A DNA stretch of 8,122 nt from Acidimicrobiales bacterium. Lineage in GTDB: Bacteria > Actinomycetota > Acidimicrobiia > Acidimicrobiales > Palsa-688. Below are positions 6,348 through 8,122 of the stretch, in pieces; within the stretch, counting starts at the first letter, position 1; each line of letters opens with the position of its first letter. The notes under the pieces are model-generated. The model saw only the letters and a list, made by a program, of their open reading frames with translations, had not been told where the DNA came from and did no database searches. Location: positions 1 to 8,122 of the forward strand of contig JASHVH010000446.1 in NCBI GenBank assembly GCA_030039575.1, given 5' to 3'. The position numbers and the translations under genes are program-made.

Positions 6348-8122
6348 CCCTCTCCTGGCTAAACGTGAGGAAGGGCTCCAGGCTCTCGGGGTTGGCCACC
6401 GCCGTGAGCGCGAGGGCGTCAGACAGGGCCGTGCCGGCCAAGAGCCGCTTGACCGGGACCTCCAGTTTCTTGCCCGATAACGTCCGCGGTACCGCCGGCA
6501 CACGGATGATCCTGTCGGGGACGTAGCGGGGAGAAAGCTCTCGCCGCAGAGCGGCCCCGATCTGCTCAGCCAGGACGTCGGGCTCGTCCGTACCGGCCTG
6601 CTGCGTACTGGCTGGCTCCGTACTGGGCTGCTGCGCGCCGGACCGCTCCACCACGAACAACCACAGTTCGCCGGGGCCACCCGCCGGGTCGTCGAGGTGG
6701 ACGACCAGGCTGTCCGCTACCTCAGGAAAACCTTCCACTACCGAATAAAATTCAGCCGTACCCATCCGGACCCCACCCCGGTTGAGGGTACCGTCGGACC
6801 TCCCGGTGATGACGACGGTGCCGCGCTCGGTAAGTACAGCGCGGTCGCCATGGGCCCAAACGCCCGGGAACTGGCTGAAGTAGGCAGACCGGTAGCGGGT
6901 GCCGTCGTCGCCCCAAAAGCCGACGGGCATTGTCGGCAATGGGGCCGTCAGCACCAGCTCGCCCTCCTGCCCCACGACCGAGCGGCCCTCCTGGTCAAAG
7001 ACCTCGACCTTGGCGCCGAGGCAACGGCATGAAATTTCCCCGGCCCATACTGGGTGCAAGGGGCTGGCGCCGACGAACCCCGTGCACACGTCGGTGCCGC
7101 CACTGAACGACGCCAGCAACAGGTCATCGGCCACCGCCCGGTACACCCACTCCGCGGCCGAGGCTGGGAGCGGCGAACCGGTCGAGCCGAGCGTCTTCAG
7201 CGAGCTCAGGTTGCAGAGGCTTGAGGGACGCAACCCGGCCTTCATGCTCGCCACCAGGTAACCGGCACCCACGCCGGCACAGGTGGTCCCGGTCGATTCG
7301 ATCAACTCCCACACGTAGCCCGCAGCGGGCCAGTTCGGGTCGCCGTCGAACAGGACCACGGCCGAGCCGGCCACGAGCCCGGAGACACAGAAGTTCCACA
7401 TCATCCAGCCCGTGGTGCTGAACCAGAAGAACCGGTCGTCCGGCTTCAGGTCGAAGTGGAACCGGAGCGCCTTGGCGTGCTCCAACAGGATCCCACCGTG
7501 GCCGTGCACGATGGGCTTGGGTTTCCCCGTGGTACCGGAGGAAAACAGGATATAAAGCGGGTGGTCGAAATCGAGGGCGGCAAACTCCAGCGGATCTTTC
7601 GTGGCCGCAAAATCGTCCCAACTATCCCACCCGGGTGGCGGTTTGCCGTCGTCGAGGTAGGGGACCCAGACCGCTTTCCTGACCGATGGGAGGCGGCCGA
7701 CAACGGCCCGGGCTTCGTCTCTCCGGTCGACGGCCCGGGGGCCATAGCGGTAACCATCGACGCTGAACAGGACGGACGGTCCGACCTGCGACAGCCGGTC
7801 CAGGACTCCGGTGACGCCCATTTCGGGTGCACAGCTGGTCCAGACGGCACCGATGCTGGCGCACGCCAACATCACCGCCAACGCTTCGGAGGTATTGGGA
7901 AGATAGCCGGCTACCCGCTCGCCCGCCTCGACCCCGGCCATGAGCAGCCCCGAACGCACCCGGGCCACCATGTCTGTCAATTCGGCCCAAGTGAGGTCAG
8001 CCGGCGGGCGGGTCTGGGAGCGAGCCACCACGGCGAGGGAACCAGGACCGTTTGGCGGAGGCCGCAAGGCCGTCTCGGCGTAATTGAGGCGGCCGTCGCG
8101 GAACCACCGGTAACCGCTAACC
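6313..8122 (-). CDS. Acetoacetyl-CoA synthetase; 5' end beyond right edge
   Basis: This ANL-superfamily ligase activates acetoacetate to acetoacetyl-CoA with ATP and CoA. About 602 of roughly 650 residues are visible. The frame stays open to the right edge, where it reads GYRWFRDGRLNYAETALRP, an internal part of the family's N-terminal region. A TTG at 8067 is thus not the start. Motifs include the AMP-binding loop FSSGTTGKPKPIVHGHGG (7548-7495), FSTTGWMMWNF (the acetoacetyl-CoA synthetase hallmark), FSGGTDVCTGFVGASPLHPV, HGDRA, ITGRSDGTLNRGGVRMGTAE and PRTLSGKKLEVPVKRLL. The catalytic lysine of the last motif is encoded at 6471-6469. A Gln/Pro/Ser/Thr linker in the C-terminal domain is built of three 5-residue repeats (6589-6633). 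The family's conserved end (ANPESLEPFL) is followed by about 16 extra residues. The gene is convergent to the acyl-CoA dehydrogenase and overlaps its 3' end by 35 bases. In leucine breakdown it would recover the acetoacetate released by HMG-CoA lyase (the role of LiuE2-type genes). Confidence 0.93.
   Translation of the reverse strand, partial: VSGYRWFRDGRLNYAETALRPPPNGPGSLAVVARSQTRPPADLTWAELTDMVARVRSGLLMAGVEAGERVAGYLPNTSEALAVMLACASIGAVWTSCAPEMGVTGVLDRLSQVGPSVLFSVDGYRYGPRAVDRRDEARAVVGRLPSVRKAVWVPYLDDGKPPPGWDSWDDFAATKDPLEFAALDFDHPLYILFSSGTTGKPKPIVHGHGGILLEHAKALRFHFDLKPDDRFFWFSTTGWMMWNFCVSGLVAGSAVVLFDGDPNWPAAGYVWELIESTGTTCAGVGAGYLVASMKAGLRPSSLCNLSSLKTLGSTGSPLPASAAEWVYRAVADDLLLASFSGGTDVCTGFVGASPLHPVWAGEISCRCLGAKVEVFDQEGRSVVGQEGELVLTAPLPTMPVGFWGDDGTRYRSAYFSQFPGVWAHGDRAVLTERGTVVITGRSDGTLNRGGVRMGTAEFYSVVEGFPEVADSLVVHLDDPAGGPGELWLFVVERSGAQQPSTEPASTQQAGTDEPDVLAEQIGAALRRELSPRYVPDRIIRVPAVPRTLSGKKLEVPVKRLLAGTALSDALALTAVANPESLEPFLTFSQERVRDGAGRADGR
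6589..6633 (-). repeat. Three in-frame 15-base tandem repeats in the acetoacetyl-CoA synthetase gene
   Basis: Three adjacent 15-base units read CGTACCGGCCTGCTG, CGTACTGGCTGGCTC and CGTACTGGGCTGCTG on the plus strand. On the coding strand they give QQPST, EPAST and QQAGT. They lie in a surface linker of the C-terminal domain, between VVERSGA and DEPDVLAEQIGAALRREL, where other family members as I recall them have a shorter stretch. The unit length preserves the frame, so copy number could vary without breaking the enzyme. Confidence 0.65.

Noticed and set aside
8065..8067. TTG at 8067 as the start of acetoacetyl-CoA synthetase
   Set aside because: The frame stays open to the right edge and upstream codons read conserved family sequence (GRLNYAE), so the true start is outside the window.

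Overview
The window is high-GC DNA, very probably from an actinobacterium (Actinomycetota, possibly an Acidimicrobiia-like lineage). The evidence is G/C-rich third codon positions, strong Shine-Dalgarno sites mixed with a probable TTG start, and a carboxyltransferase, then biotin-carboxylase, then acyl-CoA dehydrogenase gene order that I recall from mycobacterial accD1-accA1-fadE19. It reads as a chromosomal catabolic locus for leucine / branched-chain acyl-CoA (a 'liu' locus). I see no mobile elements, CRISPR arrays or RNA genes. Coding density is close to total: the only spacers are 60 bases (1391-1450) and about 23 bases (3110-3132).

Layout. On the minus strand, a single open frame runs from an ATG at 1390 to beyond the left edge. 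It joins a complete TetR-family repressor (about residues 1-200) to an enoyl-CoA hydratase / 3-methylglutaconyl-CoA hydratase-like enzyme (from about residue 229). I translated this frame codon by codon and found no stop between 1390 and 2. Plus-strand frames over 1-1390 are shadows of it. The 60-base divergent spacer and the start of the fusion gene hold two copies of GTTA-N8-TAAC, one of them a near-perfect palindrome, which are good operator candidates. On the plus strand follow the methylcrotonyl-CoA carboxylase-type beta subunit (1451-3109), the biotin carboxylase/BCCP alpha subunit (about 3133-5175) and an acyl-CoA dehydrogenase (5172-6347, start overlapping the previous stop as ATGA). 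On the minus strand, convergent and overlapping the dehydrogenase by 35 bases, lies acetoacetyl-CoA synthetase, which runs off the right edge.

How it fits together. In leucine breakdown, isovaleryl-CoA is oxidised by an acyl-CoA dehydrogenase, carboxylated by methylcrotonyl-CoA carboxylase and hydrated by methylglutaconyl-CoA hydratase to HMG-CoA. HMG-CoA lyase then gives acetyl-CoA and acetoacetate, and acetoacetyl-CoA synthetase recovers the acetoacetate. All steps from the acyl-CoA dehydrogenase on are represented except the lyase, which may lie outside the window. The striking point is that the hydratase is physically joined to the likely repressor of the pathway, and is transcribed divergently from the genes it probably controls. 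This would be a candidate 'trigger enzyme' that both senses and processes an acyl-CoA.
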